A DNA stretch of 51,095 nucleotides from an uncultured Verrucomicrobiales bacterium (GCA_937922595.1 CALAIY010000021.1:1-51095), one strand, 5' to 3'; positions 42,460-51,095 are shown, counted from the stretch's first letter. Program-made: numbers and translations. Notes: generated from the sequence alone by a model not told the origin.

Positions 42460-44421
42460 ATGCTTTCTGTCGATAACGTCACGCTCCAGTACGGAGCCCG
42501 CAAACTTTTCCAAGACCTGTCTTTTTCTATCGGATCAAAAGACAGGATCGCGTTCGTTGGCCCGAATGGTGCCGGCAAGTCCACCCTGATGAAGATCATC
42601 GCGGGAATCGAGGTGCCGGACGAGGGGAAGGTGGCAAAACCGAAGGATGCTGCCGTGGGCTACCTTCCACAGGAAGGGATTCACATTTCCGGGACGGAGC
42701 TTTTTGCGGAGGTAGAGACGGCCTTTGGCGATGCGCTGGCGATCCAGGCGCAGCTGGATGCCGCCGTGGAAGAGCTGGAACACATCGATTACGAGAGCGA
42801 TGAGTATCCCGAGGCGCTGACGCATTTGGAAGTGCTCCAATCGAAGCTCGATCACCACGATGTGGGGCGAATGAAGCCACGAATCGAGACGGTGCTTCAG
42901 GGGCTGGGCTTTAAGCGCAGCGATTTTACGCGGGATTGTGGGGAGTTTTCTGGAGGTTGGCAGATGCGGATTGCTCTTTCAAAACTCCTTCTCCAGGAGC
43001 CCGAAGTACTTCTTCTCGACGAGCCCACAAACCACCTCGATCTCGATTCCCAACAATGGATCGAGAGCTTCCTCCACAATTACGCCGGTGCGATTATCTT
43101 AATTAGTCACGACCGCGCCTTCCTGGATTCCCTTGTAAAACGTGTGCTCGCTTACGAGGGCACCGGAAAGGTCGAGGAGTATGCAGGAAATTATTCTTAC
43201 TATGAGCGCGAGCGTGGAGCGCGTCGCGAACTCGTCGTGCGAGCCTATAAAAACCAGCAGCGCGAAATCGAGCGTGCGGAGAAGCTCATCGATCGTTTCC
43301 GCGCAAAGGCTTCGAAGGCAGCGATGGCGCAGAGCCGGATCAAAGCGCTCGATAAAGTAGAACGAATCGAAATTGATGAGGTCGCCGCTGAAGTGAATTT
43401 TCAATTCCCCCAGCCTCCGCCGAGTGGGCACACCGTCGCGTCGCTCACGTCCGTTACCAAAAAATATGGAGACCTCACGATCTTCAAAGACTTCGATTTC
43501 GAGATTAATAAAGACGACCGCATTGCCATCGTCGGCGTGAATGGAGCGGGCAAATCTACATTCTCTCGCCTCGTCTCCGGGCAGGAAGACCCGACGACTG
43601 GCGAGCGCAAGCTTGGGCACAAAGTAGAGGTAAGCTTCTTCTCCCAGAACCACGCCGATGAGCTCGATCCAAAACGCACTGTTCTGGAAACGGTCGAAGC
43701 CGTGGCGTCGCGCGATGCCGCGCCACGCGTGCGCTCCCTGCTCGGGAGTTTCCTCTTTAGAGGAGATGATGTCTTCAAGACGATTGGTGTGCTCAGTGGT
43801 GGCGAGCGGAGTCGAGTCGCTTTGGCTCGCATGTTAGTCCAGCCCGCGAATTTCCTCATTCTCGATGAGCCTACAAACCACCTCGACATGGCGAGCCAGG
43901 AGACCCTTCAGCGCGCGCTCAACGAATATACCGGCACCTACCTCATCGTCTCGCACAACCGCGCCTTTCTTGATCCGGTAGTCACTAAGGTTCTCGAATT
44001 CATTCCTGGTCAGTCGCCACGTCTCTTTCTTGGAAACGTCACCGATTACCTAGATAAAAAGAAGGCCGAAGTGGCCGCCGCCGCAAAAGCATCAGCCCCG
44101 CAGAAAGGCGCAGCGGGCTCGACAAAGCTACAGGGCGCAAACCGCAAAGAGCAGCGCCGGCTCGAAGCCCAAAAGCGCCAGGCAAGAGCAAAAAACCTCA
44201 AGCCGCTTCAGGCAGAACTCGCGAAAATCGAAAAAATCATCGCCGATCTCGAGAAAGAAAAAGCCGATGTGACCACCAAAATGCAGGATCCTGTATTCTT
44301 CGAAGACCAGGCAAAAGCAAAGGTCACTGCCGCGCGCTTCAAGGAAATTGATGTGGAGATACAGAATGCCTACACCGAGTGGTCGCGTGTCTCCGAAGAG
44401 CTAGAGGCACTTGAGATCTAG
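42460..44421 (+). CDS. ABC-F family ATPase
   Basis: A 653-residue protein with two ABC cassettes and no transmembrane part, as in ABC-F ribosome-associated ATPases. First cassette: GPNGAGKST (34-42), EFSGGWQMR and LLLDEPTNHLDL; the connecting linker is LFHNYAG...; second cassette: GVNGAGKST, LSGGERSR and LILDEPTNHLDM. A charged coiled coil at the C-terminus (about 560-650, RKEQRRLEAQKRQARAKNLK) resembles Uup. Such proteins act at the ribosome in translation or antibiotic protection; here it is probably housekeeping (Uup/EttA-like). It starts 10 bp after the FitB-type gene, an unusual nearness, probably by chance. Confidence 0.92.
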   Translation: MLSVDNVTLQYGARKLFQDLSFSIGSKDRIAFVGPNGAGKSTLMKIIAGIEVPDEGKVAKPKDAAVGYLPQEGIHISGTELFAEVETAFGDALAIQAQLDAAVEELEHIDYESDEYPEALTHLEVLQSKLDHHDVGRMKPRIETVLQGLGFKRSDFTRDCGEFSGGWQMRIALSKLLLQEPEVLLLDEPTNHLDLDSQQWIESFLHNYAGAIILISHDRAFLDSLVKRVLAYEGTGKVEEYAGNYSYYERERGARRELVVRAYKNQQREIERAEKLIDRFRAKASKAAMAQSRIKALDKVERIEIDEVAAEVNFQFPQPPPSGHTVASLTSVTKKYGDLTIFKDFDFEINKDDRIAIVGVNGAGKSTFSRLVSGQEDPTTGERKLGHKVEVSFFSQNHADELDPKRTVLETVEAVASRDAAPRVRSLLGSFLFRGDDVFKTIGVLSGGERSRVALARMLVQPANFLILDEPTNHLDMASQETLQRALNEYTGTYLIVSHNRAFLDPVVTKVLEFIPGQSPRLFLGNVTDYLDKKKAEVAAAAKASAPQKGAAGSTKLQGANRKEQRRLEAQKRQARAKNLKPLQAELAKIEKIIADLEKEKADVTTKMQDPVFFEDQAKAKVTAARFKEIDVEIQNAYTEWSRVSEELEALEI

Positions 44422-44464
44422 TTTTCCGGAGAAAGATTTCGCTCGGAGATGAGGTAGTTCTTAG

Positions 44465-46696
44465 ATGCGATTTCTTATAGCAATTACATCTTTCGGGCTC
44501 GCCACCTTTTCTGCTGCCCAAAGTGGAGATAATGGCGAAGCTCAAGAAGACCCAATCCCGATTGATCAAATTGCCCCAGCACCCGTGCTTTCGCCGGAAG
44601 AAGCGCTTGCCGCTTTTCAAGTAGAGCCAGGATTCAAGATCGAACTCGTCGCCTCAGAGCCGATGATCGAAGATCCGGTAGCAATCCGATTTGATGCCGA
44701 TGGTCGCCTCTGGGTCGTCGAATTACGGGGCTATATGCCCGATATTGATGGGCATGGCGAGGACGCCCCTGTCGGTCGAATCGTCATTCTCGAAGATACC
44801 GACCACGACGGCAAGATGGACACCTCCAAGGTCTTCCTTGATGGGCTCAATCAAGCGCGCGCCATTTCTCTCGTCGAAGGCGGCATCCTCTACTGCGAAC
44901 CTCCCGGCCTCTACTTCGTAGAAAAAACCGCCGATGACCAAGCGGGTGCGCGCACCTTAATCGATCCTGATTACTGCACCGGGGGCAATATCGAGCATAA
45001 GCCAAATGGTCTCATCCCTGCGCTCGATAATTGGATCTATTCCGCAAAATCCGATCGCCGCTACCGCAAGATCGATGGTGAATGGGTAATGGAAAAGACC
45101 GAGCCGCGCGGCCAGTGGGGCATTGCTCAAGACGACTTCGGGCGTCTCTACCACAATACCAATTCCAGCGGCCTCCGCGGCGATTCCGCTCCTCCGTCCC
45201 TTCTCCTGCGCAATCCCCACTTCAAATCCAAGCGCGGAATCAATATAGGCCTTGGCTCAAATAACATCGCCTCCATCCACCCCAATCCCGGGGTAAATCG
45301 CGCCTACCGAAAAGGAATGCTCCACGAAGACGGAAAGCTCAAAAAATTCACCGCCGCCTGCGGCCCAGTCGTCTTCCGCAGCCCACTCTTTGGCGAAGGC
45401 TACTTCGGTGATGCCTTCGTCGCCGAGCCCGCTGCAAATCTCATCAAACGCTACGAACTCGGCGAGAAAAGTGGCCACATCACCGGAAGCGACGCCACCC
45501 CTAATCGTTCGTTTCTCGCATCTACCGATGAGCGATTCCGCCCCGTCTCACTCGACAATGCGCCAGACGGTTCACTCTACGTCGTCGATTTCTACCGCGG
45601 TATCATCCAGCACAAGACCTACGTCACCAGCTACCTCCGTAGGCAGATTCTCCACCGGGGGCTCGAAAATCCGCTCGGCCTCGGACGTATCTACCGCATC
45701 GTCCCCCAAGACTTCGCGCAACCTCCCGCACCGAAGCTCTCCGAGCTAAACACCCAAGCCCTCGTCGCAAAGCTCTCGGCTCCCGACGGCTGGACCCGCG
45801 ATACCGCGCAGCACCTCCTCATCCAGCAGCAAGACAAATCAGCCATCACTCTCCTGCGTAAGCCGCAGGAAACCACCCTCGGCCAGATCCATGCCCTCTG
45901 GGTGCTCGAAGGAATGGGCGCTATCGACGACACTCATCTCGCCAAGATCGCATCCGGGACGAGCCATCCAAAAGTCCTCGCCACCATCGCCCGCCACACC
46001 TCTTCGATCTCTCTACTCGCAAAGCTCGCCGAATCTGAAGCTCCCGACGTTCGCCTCGCGCTCGCCTTTCGCCTTGGGCAGATCGATGATCCCAAAGCTC
46101 TCTCGCTCCTCGCGAATATTGTTAATTCCACCGATGACCTACTCGTCTCCGACGCCGCCGTTTCCGGCCTTGCCGGGCGTGAATCCGCCTTTCTCGCCGC
46201 CCTGGAAAACCCCGCTGCCGGCCTTGAAAAAAATCTCGAAGCCATCATCGCCAAAGTCGAAAAAGGCCCCCAAGCAGAGACCCAACTCGCCGGAAAAAAC
46301 CTCGAAAGCTATCACCGTGGTAAAGGAGCCTACACCACCACCTGCTTCGCCTGCCATGGAGCCGATGGGCAAGGCATCACCCCCATCGCTCCACCGCTTG
46401 CTCGTTCCGAATGGGTCACCGGCTCCACGGAACGCCTCGCCCACATCATCCTCAATGGCCTTCAAGGTCCCATCACCGTAAATGGCATTCACTACGCCCC
46501 CCCAGAAATCCAGCCCATCATGCCCGGCCTCGGCCTCACCCCCGGCTTCGACGATCAGACCATCGCCGATATCATGACCTACACCCGCAACGCCTGGGGT
46601 AACCAAGCCCCAGCCGTCTCCGCCAAAGAAGTCGCCGCCCACCGAGCAAGCGCAAAAAAAGGCATCTACACCCCGGAGGAACTCATGGCGAACTAG
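44465..46696 (+). CDS. PVC-type dehydrogenase/cytochrome c fusion protein
   Basis: A 743-residue exported protein of the large family of membrane-bound dehydrogenases found in Planctomycetes and Verrucomicrobia. After the signal peptide the N-terminal part (about 50-430) is a beta-propeller: FQVEPGFKIELVASEP, DPVAIRFDADGRLWVVEL, then NGLIPALDNWIYSAKSDR and NAPDGSLYVVDFYRG. A HEAT-like helical region follows (about 440-610), and a c-type cytochrome domain ends it, with the haem site CFACH (627-631) and an axial Met in IMPGLG. No substrate is known for the family; sugar or aldehyde oxidation with electron transfer to the cytochrome is likely. The gene has no close operon partner; thrH follows after 67 bp. 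Confidence 0.9.
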   Translation: MRFLIAITSFGLATFSAAQSGDNGEAQEDPIPIDQIAPAPVLSPEEALAAFQVEPGFKIELVASEPMIEDPVAIRFDADGRLWVVELRGYMPDIDGHGEDAPVGRIVILEDTDHDGKMDTSKVFLDGLNQARAISLVEGGILYCEPPGLYFVEKTADDQAGARTLIDPDYCTGGNIEHKPNGLIPALDNWIYSAKSDRRYRKIDGEWVMEKTEPRGQWGIAQDDFGRLYHNTNSSGLRGDSAPPSLLLRNPHFKSKRGINIGLGSNNIASIHPNPGVNRAYRKGMLHEDGKLKKFTAACGPVVFRSPLFGEGYFGDAFVAEPAANLIKRYELGEKSGHITGSDATPNRSFLASTDERFRPVSLDNAPDGSLYVVDFYRGIIQHKTYVTSYLRRQILHRGLENPLGLGRIYRIVPQDFAQPPAPKLSELNTQALVAKLSAPDGWTRDTAQHLLIQQQDKSAITLLRKPQETTLGQIHALWVLEGMGAIDDTHLAKIASGTSHPKVLATIARHTSSISLLAKLAESEAPDVRLALAFRLGQIDDPKALSLLANIVNSTDDLLVSDAAVSGLAGRESAFLAALENPAAGLEKNLEAIIAKVEKGPQAETQLAGKNLESYHRGKGAYTTTCFACHGADGQGITPIAPPLARSEWVTGSTERLAHIILNGLQGPITVNGIHYAPPEIQPIMPGLGLTPGFDDQTIADIMTYTRNAWGNQAPAVSAKEVAAHRASAKKGIYTPEELMAN

Positions 46697-46715
46697 CAGC
46701 GGATGGAATCATTGC

Positions 46716-46743
46716 CGCAAGATCTTGCGATCCGGCACCGGAT
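46716..46743 (+). promoter_or_regulatory. Two adjacent palindromes before thrH
   Basis: CGCAAGATCTTGCG (46716-46729) is a perfect 14-bp palindrome and is followed at once by ATCCGGCACCGGAT (46730-46743), a perfect 6-bp hairpin with a two-base loop. They lie 21 bp before the thrH start. They may be an operator, or a transcript end of the upstream gene, although no T-run follows. Confidence 0.45.
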
Positions 46744-46763
46744 GAGGGATAGATGAGAGACCA

Positions 46764-47375
46764 ATGACGCTCGCATGCCTAGACCTTGAAGGAGTTCTGA
46801 TCCCGGAGATCTGGATTGAATTTGCCGAAAAAACCGGGATCGATGCTCTCAAAGCGACGACACGGGATATCCCAGTTTACCGAGATCTCATGGCTCAGCG
46901 TCTCCGCCTTTTGATAGAAAATGGCTTGGGAATCCACGAGATTCAGGAAGTAGTCGCCACGATGGCTCCGCTCCCCGGAGCCGCTGAATTTCTGGATTGG
47001 CTGCGCGAAAATTACCAAGTGCTCATCCTCTCCGATACGTTTTACGAATTCTCTGCGCCACTCATGAAGCAGCTCGGCTACCCGACGGTCTTTTGCCATC
47101 GGCTCGAAGTCGCGGAAAACGGCACCATCACCGATTTCATCCTCCGCCAGGAAGATCAGAAGCGGAAAGCAATCCAAGCGCTCCACGGGCTGAACTTCAA
47201 ATGTATCGCCGCCGGCGATTCCTACAACGACACCACCATGCTCGGCGAAGCCAACGCAGGCATCCTCTTCTGCCCGCCAGAAAACGTGATTGCTGAATTC
47301 CCGCAATTTCCGGTGGCGATGGACTATGGCGAATTACAAAAAGAATTCGAAGCGGCGAGCGCGCGAATCGCGTAA
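46764..47375 (+). CDS. thrH: ThrH phosphoserine phosphatase/homoserine kinase
   Basis: A 203-residue HAD-family protein that closely follows Pseudomonas ThrH: ACLDLEGVLIPEIWI (the DxE variant of the HAD motif, residues 5-15), AEKTGIDALKATTRDIP, VLILSDTFYEFS with the catalytic region, QEDQKRKAI and AAGDSYNDTTMLGEA. ThrH is a phosphoserine phosphatase that can pass the phosphate to homoserine. Hence serine and threonine metabolism. Length is normal and no lesion is seen. Two palindromes precede it and a hairpin follows its stop. Confidence 0.94.
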   Translation: MTLACLDLEGVLIPEIWIEFAEKTGIDALKATTRDIPVYRDLMAQRLRLLIENGLGIHEIQEVVATMAPLPGAAEFLDWLRENYQVLILSDTFYEFSAPLMKQLGYPTVFCHRLEVAENGTITDFILRQEDQKRKAIQALHGLNFKCIAAGDSYNDTTMLGEANAGILFCPPENVIAEFPQFPVAMDYGELQKEFEAASARIA

Positions 47376-47383
47376 GCCGTGAT

Positions 47384-47401
47384 ATTGGCCTCTAGGCCAA
47401 T
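47384..47401 (+). other. Perfect hairpin after thrH
   Basis: ATTGGCC (47384-47390) and GGCCAAT (47395-47401) are complementary around the loop TCTA, 8 bp after the thrH stop. There is no T-run, so it is not a typical intrinsic terminator; it may stabilise the mRNA end or serve as a binding site. Confidence 0.45.
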
Positions 47402-47451
47402 TCACATTCCGCTCAGCTTTCACCGGAGCCATACCTGGTTTCACCGATACC

Positions 47452-49416
47452 TTGCTCCGTTTCATTCTCATCGCGTTAGGCGTCAGCGCCGCCTTCCTTG
47501 CCCGATTCATCTACTCCGCCGATAAGCCTTCGGACACCAAGTGGGCAGCGCGCGTCGTCGAGGGAAAAGTCCCCGGCTTCAATGATTACCTTACGTCTGG
47601 CTTCTGGGCCACGGGCGTTTTCGGTCTCGTTCTTTGCCTCGCCTTACTGGCCACCGCCTACTGGTGGGCTCCTTGGGTGAAACACCCGGCAATTCGCATC
47701 GCGGTTTCTCCTGAAAAGCCGTCTGCGTCACCTAGGTACTTTTGGCTCATCATCCTCCTCGCCGTCGTAGCCGGAGCCGTGCCTCGAGCCATGCGGCTCG
47801 ATCATTCACTTTGGGGAGATGAGGCCTGGGCCGCCGGTGATTACACCCACGGCACCTTCAAACCTATCGAAAAAAACAACCGCCAGGGCGAACTCGAATT
47901 CGCCCCCACCAGCTGGCGTCACGCCCTCTTCGACGACCGCGGCGGCGGGAATAATCACGTCCTCATGACCGCGCTCGCCCGCGTCAGTTCCTCCATCTGG
48001 CGCACCGCGACCGGCTCGCCGCGCTCCCACTATTCCGAAGCCGCCATGCGCGTTCCTGTCCTCATTGGCGGGCTCCTTTCGATCATTGCCGCCGCCTGCG
48101 CCCTCCGCGCCGCCGGCCTCGCCCGCGCCGGTCTCATCGCCGCCTGGCTCTTTGCCCTTCACCCATGGGCCGTGCGCTACGGCAGCGAAGCTCGCGGCTA
48201 CGGGCTCCTTCTCCTCGGCCTATTCCTCGCATTCTGGATGCTTACCCGTGCCTTGGAATCTGGCCAGTGGCGCTATTGGTGGGGCTTTGCCGCCGCCGAT
48301 ATTATCATGCTCTTTTCCTGGGCAGGCGCGGCCCACCCCGTAGGTGTGTTGGCTCTCGTAGGCCTCGGGATCATCATCGGGAAAACCAGGTTTCACCCAC
48401 CCACGCTCGTGCGATGGTTTTTCGCGCACACCGTGGCCGCTTCTATTTTTCTCGTCTCTTACATCCCGCGTCACTACCAAATTGTACACTGTAAAGAACG
48501 CACCACCGGCTTTCTCACCTTCCCGAGCAATTTACACTGGTGGGATAATCTCACCTTCCACCTCCTTACCGGAGCCAATCTAGCCGACCGCTATCCAGAT
48601 CTTCCTCACCCGAATTCGCTCACCGATTACTTCGGTGGGAACTCAATCTGGGGCGCAATCGCCGGGCTCCTTGGCCTCGCGGCCATTATCTTTGGCTTCA
48701 TCATCCTTGTTCGGAAAAATAGAAGCCCCTTCGCGCTTATCCTCGGCAGCGTATTCGTCGCCTTCCTCATCGCCATCCTTCACGTAAGTGTCATCATGGG
48801 AGAAGGCCTCCTCTACTTCTACATGGTCTATCTTCTTCCTGCACTCGTCCTCCTTGCAGCGATTACGATTGCGCAATTGGGGCGTTTCATCATCCCCGCC
48901 ATCGCCATGATCTTCGGTTTGTGGTCGCTCCCGCTTCACAACGCCATCACCATTCCCGCCGAGCGACTTCGCGACGCCTGGGAAGTGACCCGCGGCCAGC
49001 ATGAAACCCATTACGCCACCGCGCCCTCCAAAGTCCGCACCTGCTATCTTTGGCGCTCCGGCGAAATCTACTCCCCCCGCGCTGAGCTCCACGCCCGCAC
49101 CCTTCCTGCTATTGAGCAGCAGATGCGCCTCGCCCGCGAGGCCAATGATGAACTCTACGTCACGATCGGTAATCTCGGCTTCGTCTACCGCACCACACCA
49201 GACCTTTACGCCCTCCTCGAAGATCCCACCGCATTTGAAAAGGTCGGCGAATTTCCCGGCGTGAATCCCATCGTCAGCCTCAAATGCTACCGCATGAAAA
49301 CCGCCTCCTCCCAAGGCTCAGCCCAAGATCAACGTCGACGGCGCAGCGCACCAAGCGCCAGCCCCAATCCCGCAAGCAATGCACTCCCTGGCTCAGGAAC
49401 CGGCGCCGCAGATTGA
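47452..49416 (+). CDS. GT-C-fold glycosyltransferase-like membrane protein
   Basis: A 654-residue polytopic membrane protein with about 11-12 helices, in the style of PMT/ArnT-type GT-C glycosyltransferases. The catalytic Asp of the first outer loop is probably Asp123 in DHSLWGDEAWAAGDY, and a conserved Arg/Glu region GSEARGYGLLLLG follows. The C-terminal 200 residues are a soluble, probably extracytoplasmic domain with a final Arg/Pro/Ser-rich tail. It should move a sugar from a lipid carrier to a target, perhaps a protein; the substrate is unknown. The start is a TTG at 47452; no nearby ATG fits. Its 3' end overlaps the convergent PEP-CTERM gene by 88 bp. Confidence 0.8.
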   Translation: MLRFILIALGVSAAFLARFIYSADKPSDTKWAARVVEGKVPGFNDYLTSGFWATGVFGLVLCLALLATAYWWAPWVKHPAIRIAVSPEKPSASPRYFWLIILLAVVAGAVPRAMRLDHSLWGDEAWAAGDYTHGTFKPIEKNNRQGELEFAPTSWRHALFDDRGGGNNHVLMTALARVSSSIWRTATGSPRSHYSEAAMRVPVLIGGLLSIIAAACALRAAGLARAGLIAAWLFALHPWAVRYGSEARGYGLLLLGLFLAFWMLTRALESGQWRYWWGFAAADIIMLFSWAGAAHPVGVLALVGLGIIIGKTRFHPPTLVRWFFAHTVAASIFLVSYIPRHYQIVHCKERTTGFLTFPSNLHWWDNLTFHLLTGANLADRYPDLPHPNSLTDYFGGNSIWGAIAGLLGLAAIIFGFIILVRKNRSPFALILGSVFVAFLIAILHVSVIMGEGLLYFYMVYLLPALVLLAAITIAQLGRFIIPAIAMIFGLWSLPLHNAITIPAERLRDAWEVTRGQHETHYATAPSKVRTCYLWRSGEIYSPRAELHARTLPAIEQQMRLAREANDELYVTIGNLGFVYRTTPDLYALLEDPTAFEKVGEFPGVNPIVSLKCYRMKTASSQGSAQDQRRRRSAPSASPNPASNALPGSGTGAAD

Positions 49417-50162
49417 GCGACCTCTTTCCCGAATCGAAGGATCGGCGCATCAAAGCCCTGGAGCGTAGCAATCCGCTCCACGTGCCCACCAAGTAAGTTA
49501 TCCGTCCCAGCCTTCCAATGCAGCCCGGCAAGGGTAAGCACCCCATTGCGATCCACGAAGGTAGGAGCACCCGTCTCCGCATCACCTCGAATCGCGCGAT
49601 CCGGCCCCGCGCCAATCACCCCCGTCCGTGTTGAAAACGTCGGAGCTTGATAAAAGCTCGTCGTATCCACCGAGCCCACTCCCGAAGCCTCATTCGCACC
49701 CACCACAAAACTCAGTGGATTCGAAGGGCTCACCGCGCCCACTGCCACTAGCGATTCCCTCGCCGTAAGCGACCTCTCGATCTCATACGAATACACATCC
49801 GATCCCGGAGCCGTCTCCAGCTTCCCCAGCCAAAGATCCGTAAGCCCCACCCGAAATCCATAGTCCACCGCATGGGCGGAAACGCTTCCCCCAACAAATG
49901 TCACCGTCTCACCCGGAGAGAGCCGCGCCGAGGCCGACGTCAAAAACCACCCCTCTCCAATATGCGTCGCGAACCTCCCAGAATCGGTTCGCCCCACGCC
50001 AGAAAAATCATACCCCTCTCCGAAAAATACCTCATCTCCTCGGTCATCCACAAAACGCTCATGCCGCTGCGGTGAATACTCAGTGATCATCGTCTGAGCA
50101 ATCAGCGAAGATCCCGAGGCTATTGAAGTGAGTGCGAGGAATATGGCAAATTCAGTATTCAT
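49329..50162 (-). CDS. PEP-CTERM secreted protein
   Basis: A 277-residue protein with signal peptide MNTEFAIFLALTSIASG and cut near LIAQ. The C-terminus is VPEPGSALLAGLGLALGAL plus RRRR, a standard PEP-CTERM. The middle is beta-rich and not recognisable as a named domain (FVGGSVSAHAVDYGFRVG, VTLAGLHWKAGTDN). Its last 88 bp overlap the 3' end of the convergent glycosyltransferase-like gene. Palindromes lie between its start and the next gene. The function is unknown beyond export and sorting. Confidence 0.82.
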   Translation of the reverse strand: MNTEFAIFLALTSIASGSSLIAQTMITEYSPQRHERFVDDRGDEVFFGEGYDFSGVGRTDSGRFATHIGEGWFLTSASARLSPGETVTFVGGSVSAHAVDYGFRVGLTDLWLGKLETAPGSDVYSYEIERSLTARESLVAVGAVSPSNPLSFVVGANEASGVGSVDTTSFYQAPTFSTRTGVIGAGPDRAIRGDAETGAPTFVDRNGVLTLAGLHWKAGTDNLLGGHVERIATLQGFDAPILRFGKEVAQSAAPVPEPGSALLAGLGLALGALRRRR

Positions 50163-50192
50163 GCCTGATAATATCTCTTATGTGCGAAAAAT

Positions 50193-50221
50193 ACAATAAT
50201 TATATTGTCGGAATTGCAATT
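50193..50221 (-). promoter_or_regulatory. Two AT-rich palindromes upstream of the PEP-CTERM gene
   Basis: ACAATA (50193-50198) with TATTGT (50203-50208) around ATTA, and AATTGCAATT (50212-50221), lie 31-60 bp before the start codon at 50162. The rest of 50163-50327 is AT-rich with nothing else to name. Candidate binding site; low confidence because the region is AT-rich. Confidence 0.3.
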
Positions 50222-50327
50222 TTTATAGTTATCGCGACCAAAATCAATCATATTTGAGAATTTCCCCGTAGAGCAATTTGATAAATATCAGGATTTCCAT
50301 AGAATATGTGCCATATTACCCGCGACG

Positions 50328-50912
50328 ATGAACTCTCACTTCGCAAATTCTCAGCTCGAATTGGCCTGCCGAATCGCTTCACCAGACGATGTCATAGAAG
50401 CCCTCGAAGACGGCGCAGACATCAATTGCAACGGCTCGTCGCCCCTCTTCCTCGCCATCGGCGCAGGAAGTAAAGAAACCACCCAGCTCCTCCTCGATCG
50501 CGGAGCGGACACCTCCCTCTTCCAAATCTCTGCGAATGAAGAAGACGCCGTAGAAAAGCTCCTCGCCCTCATTCCACCCATCAAAGGAAATGATCAGAGC
50601 GAAGAAAAGCAAATCGACGCCAAAGTCCTCCGCGCCTTCGATCGCATGATCCTAAAATCCGGCCTACTTGAGCCCGTAAGGAAAAACCGAAAATCTGAAT
50701 ACGAAGCCTTCGCCACCGGCCTTGAAGAAGTCGCGGCCGAAGGCTGCTACGCCATCGTCCGCGAATTTCTCACCGCAAACGCAGATAAATCCGAGACCGA
50801 TCTCCTCGCCCATACAACCGATGAAGCGGATGAAAAATACCGCACCGCCAGCGAAGAAGAAGAGCCCCGTGAATTGCTAAAGCAATATCTCAAAGAGCTT
50901 AAAAAGCGATAA
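50328..50912 (+). CDS. Ankyrin-repeat protein
   Basis: A 194-residue cytoplasmic protein with about two ankyrin repeats at its N-terminus: LELACRIASPDDVIEALEDG then ADINCNGSSPLFLAIGAGSK, and TTQLLLDRGADTSLF. The remaining part (80-194) is helical and strongly charged (EEKQIDAKVLRAFDRMILKS, EEEEPRELLKQYLKELKKR). No signal peptide. Ankyrin repeats suggest a protein-protein contact; the partner is unknown. It is complete within the window. Confidence 0.78.
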   Translation: MNSHFANSQLELACRIASPDDVIEALEDGADINCNGSSPLFLAIGAGSKETTQLLLDRGADTSLFQISANEEDAVEKLLALIPPIKGNDQSEEKQIDAKVLRAFDRMILKSGLLEPVRKNRKSEYEAFATGLEEVAAEGCYAIVREFLTANADKSETDLLAHTTDEADEKYRTASEEEEPRELLKQYLKELKKR

Positions 50913-51095
50913 CGCCACATCGGCAAAGTGCAGAATCGCGAAAGACCGAGAAATCGATATCCTCGACTCAAGCGAATCATAGTTAAACAATCCCGGAGAA
51001 TCGGAGTGAGTGAATATGAAGCCAGGTCACCAGGCAGGCCCCGAGGCCAGGAGTAGTGAGATCGTGAGGGAACCCAGCGTTTAGCCAGCACGAGC
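50913..51095 (+). other. Right edge, no gene recognised
   Basis: The last 183 bp hold no reading frame with sensible coding content. A minus-strand frame of 114 codons that reaches the edge covers the ankyrin gene's 3' end and reads as Arg/Ser/Leu-rich shadow sequence. The next gene, if any, lies outside the window. Confidence 0.5.

Noticed and set aside
50747-51091. 114-codon minus-strand frame near the right edge
   Set aside because: Low-complexity Arg/Ser/Leu sequence that covers the ankyrin gene's end; shadow.

Overview
The window looks like a chromosomal segment of a Gram-negative member of the Verrucomicrobiota (order Verrucomicrobiales or close to it). The evidence is a lipid A kinase (LpxK), outer-membrane and lipoprotein genes, four secreted proteins ending in a PEP-CTERM sorting tail with a poly-Arg end, a large PVC-type dehydrogenase fused to a c-type cytochrome, a ThuA-like protein and a PQQ-type sugar dehydrogenase. 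This placement comes from gene content alone; no rRNA is present. Most of the window is a normal mosaic of housekeeping and cell-envelope genes in short operons on both strands.

Left part (1-13.9 kb), the most accessory-looking region: the 3' end of a membrane protein; a broken archaemetzincin gene (stop codon, frameshift and probable internal deletion); a DUF4143-type AAA ATPase preceded by an array of four 23-bp repeats that runs into its start codon; a centrally deleted archaeal-type ATPase; a methyltransferase; a sterol-desaturase-family membrane enzyme; a PEP-CTERM protein; and tRNA-Val(CAC). Then comes a minus-strand cluster of a SWIM/SNF2 helicase, an SMC-like AAA ATPase, a TOPRIM-like partner and a GlcD-type oxidase. 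The ATPase and TOPRIM-like genes overlap by 4 bp and look like a two-gene nuclease or defence-type module. After it come an exo/endonuclease-fold lipoprotein, a GDP-mannose hydrolase (Gmm) and a truncated haemoglobin.

Middle part (14-30 kb): an SDR, RecJ, a coiled secreted protein, a decayed gene remnant, two lipoproteins (one of only 43 residues with its own terminator), asd and a prenyl synthase, and a divergent PEP-CTERM/ThuA pair. A structured leader and strong terminator precede an ECF sigma factor with its overlapping candidate anti-sigma gene. A VapBC-type toxin-antitoxin pair follows. A two-gene unit then encodes a VIT/VWA surface protein ending in a GlyGly-CTERM-like tail and, 3 bp downstream, a rhomboid protease of rhombosortase type, which is probably the enzyme that processes it. 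A perfect 12-bp inverted repeat lies just upstream of this unit.

Right part (30-51 kb): rph and lpxK (divergent), a secreted carbohydrate-binding-like protein, a PQQ sugar dehydrogenase, lysA, a lipoprotein, dtd, alaS, a lamin-tail PEP-CTERM protein, an outer-membrane protein, a FitAB-type toxin-antitoxin pair, an ABC-F ATPase, the PVC dehydrogenase-cytochrome, thrH, a GT-C-type glycosyltransferase, another PEP-CTERM protein and an ankyrin-repeat protein.

The best candidates for something new are the repeat-array leader of the DUF4143 ATPase, the ATPase/TOPRIM-like pair, the rhombosortase with its adjacent single target, and the structured leader ahead of the sigma factor.
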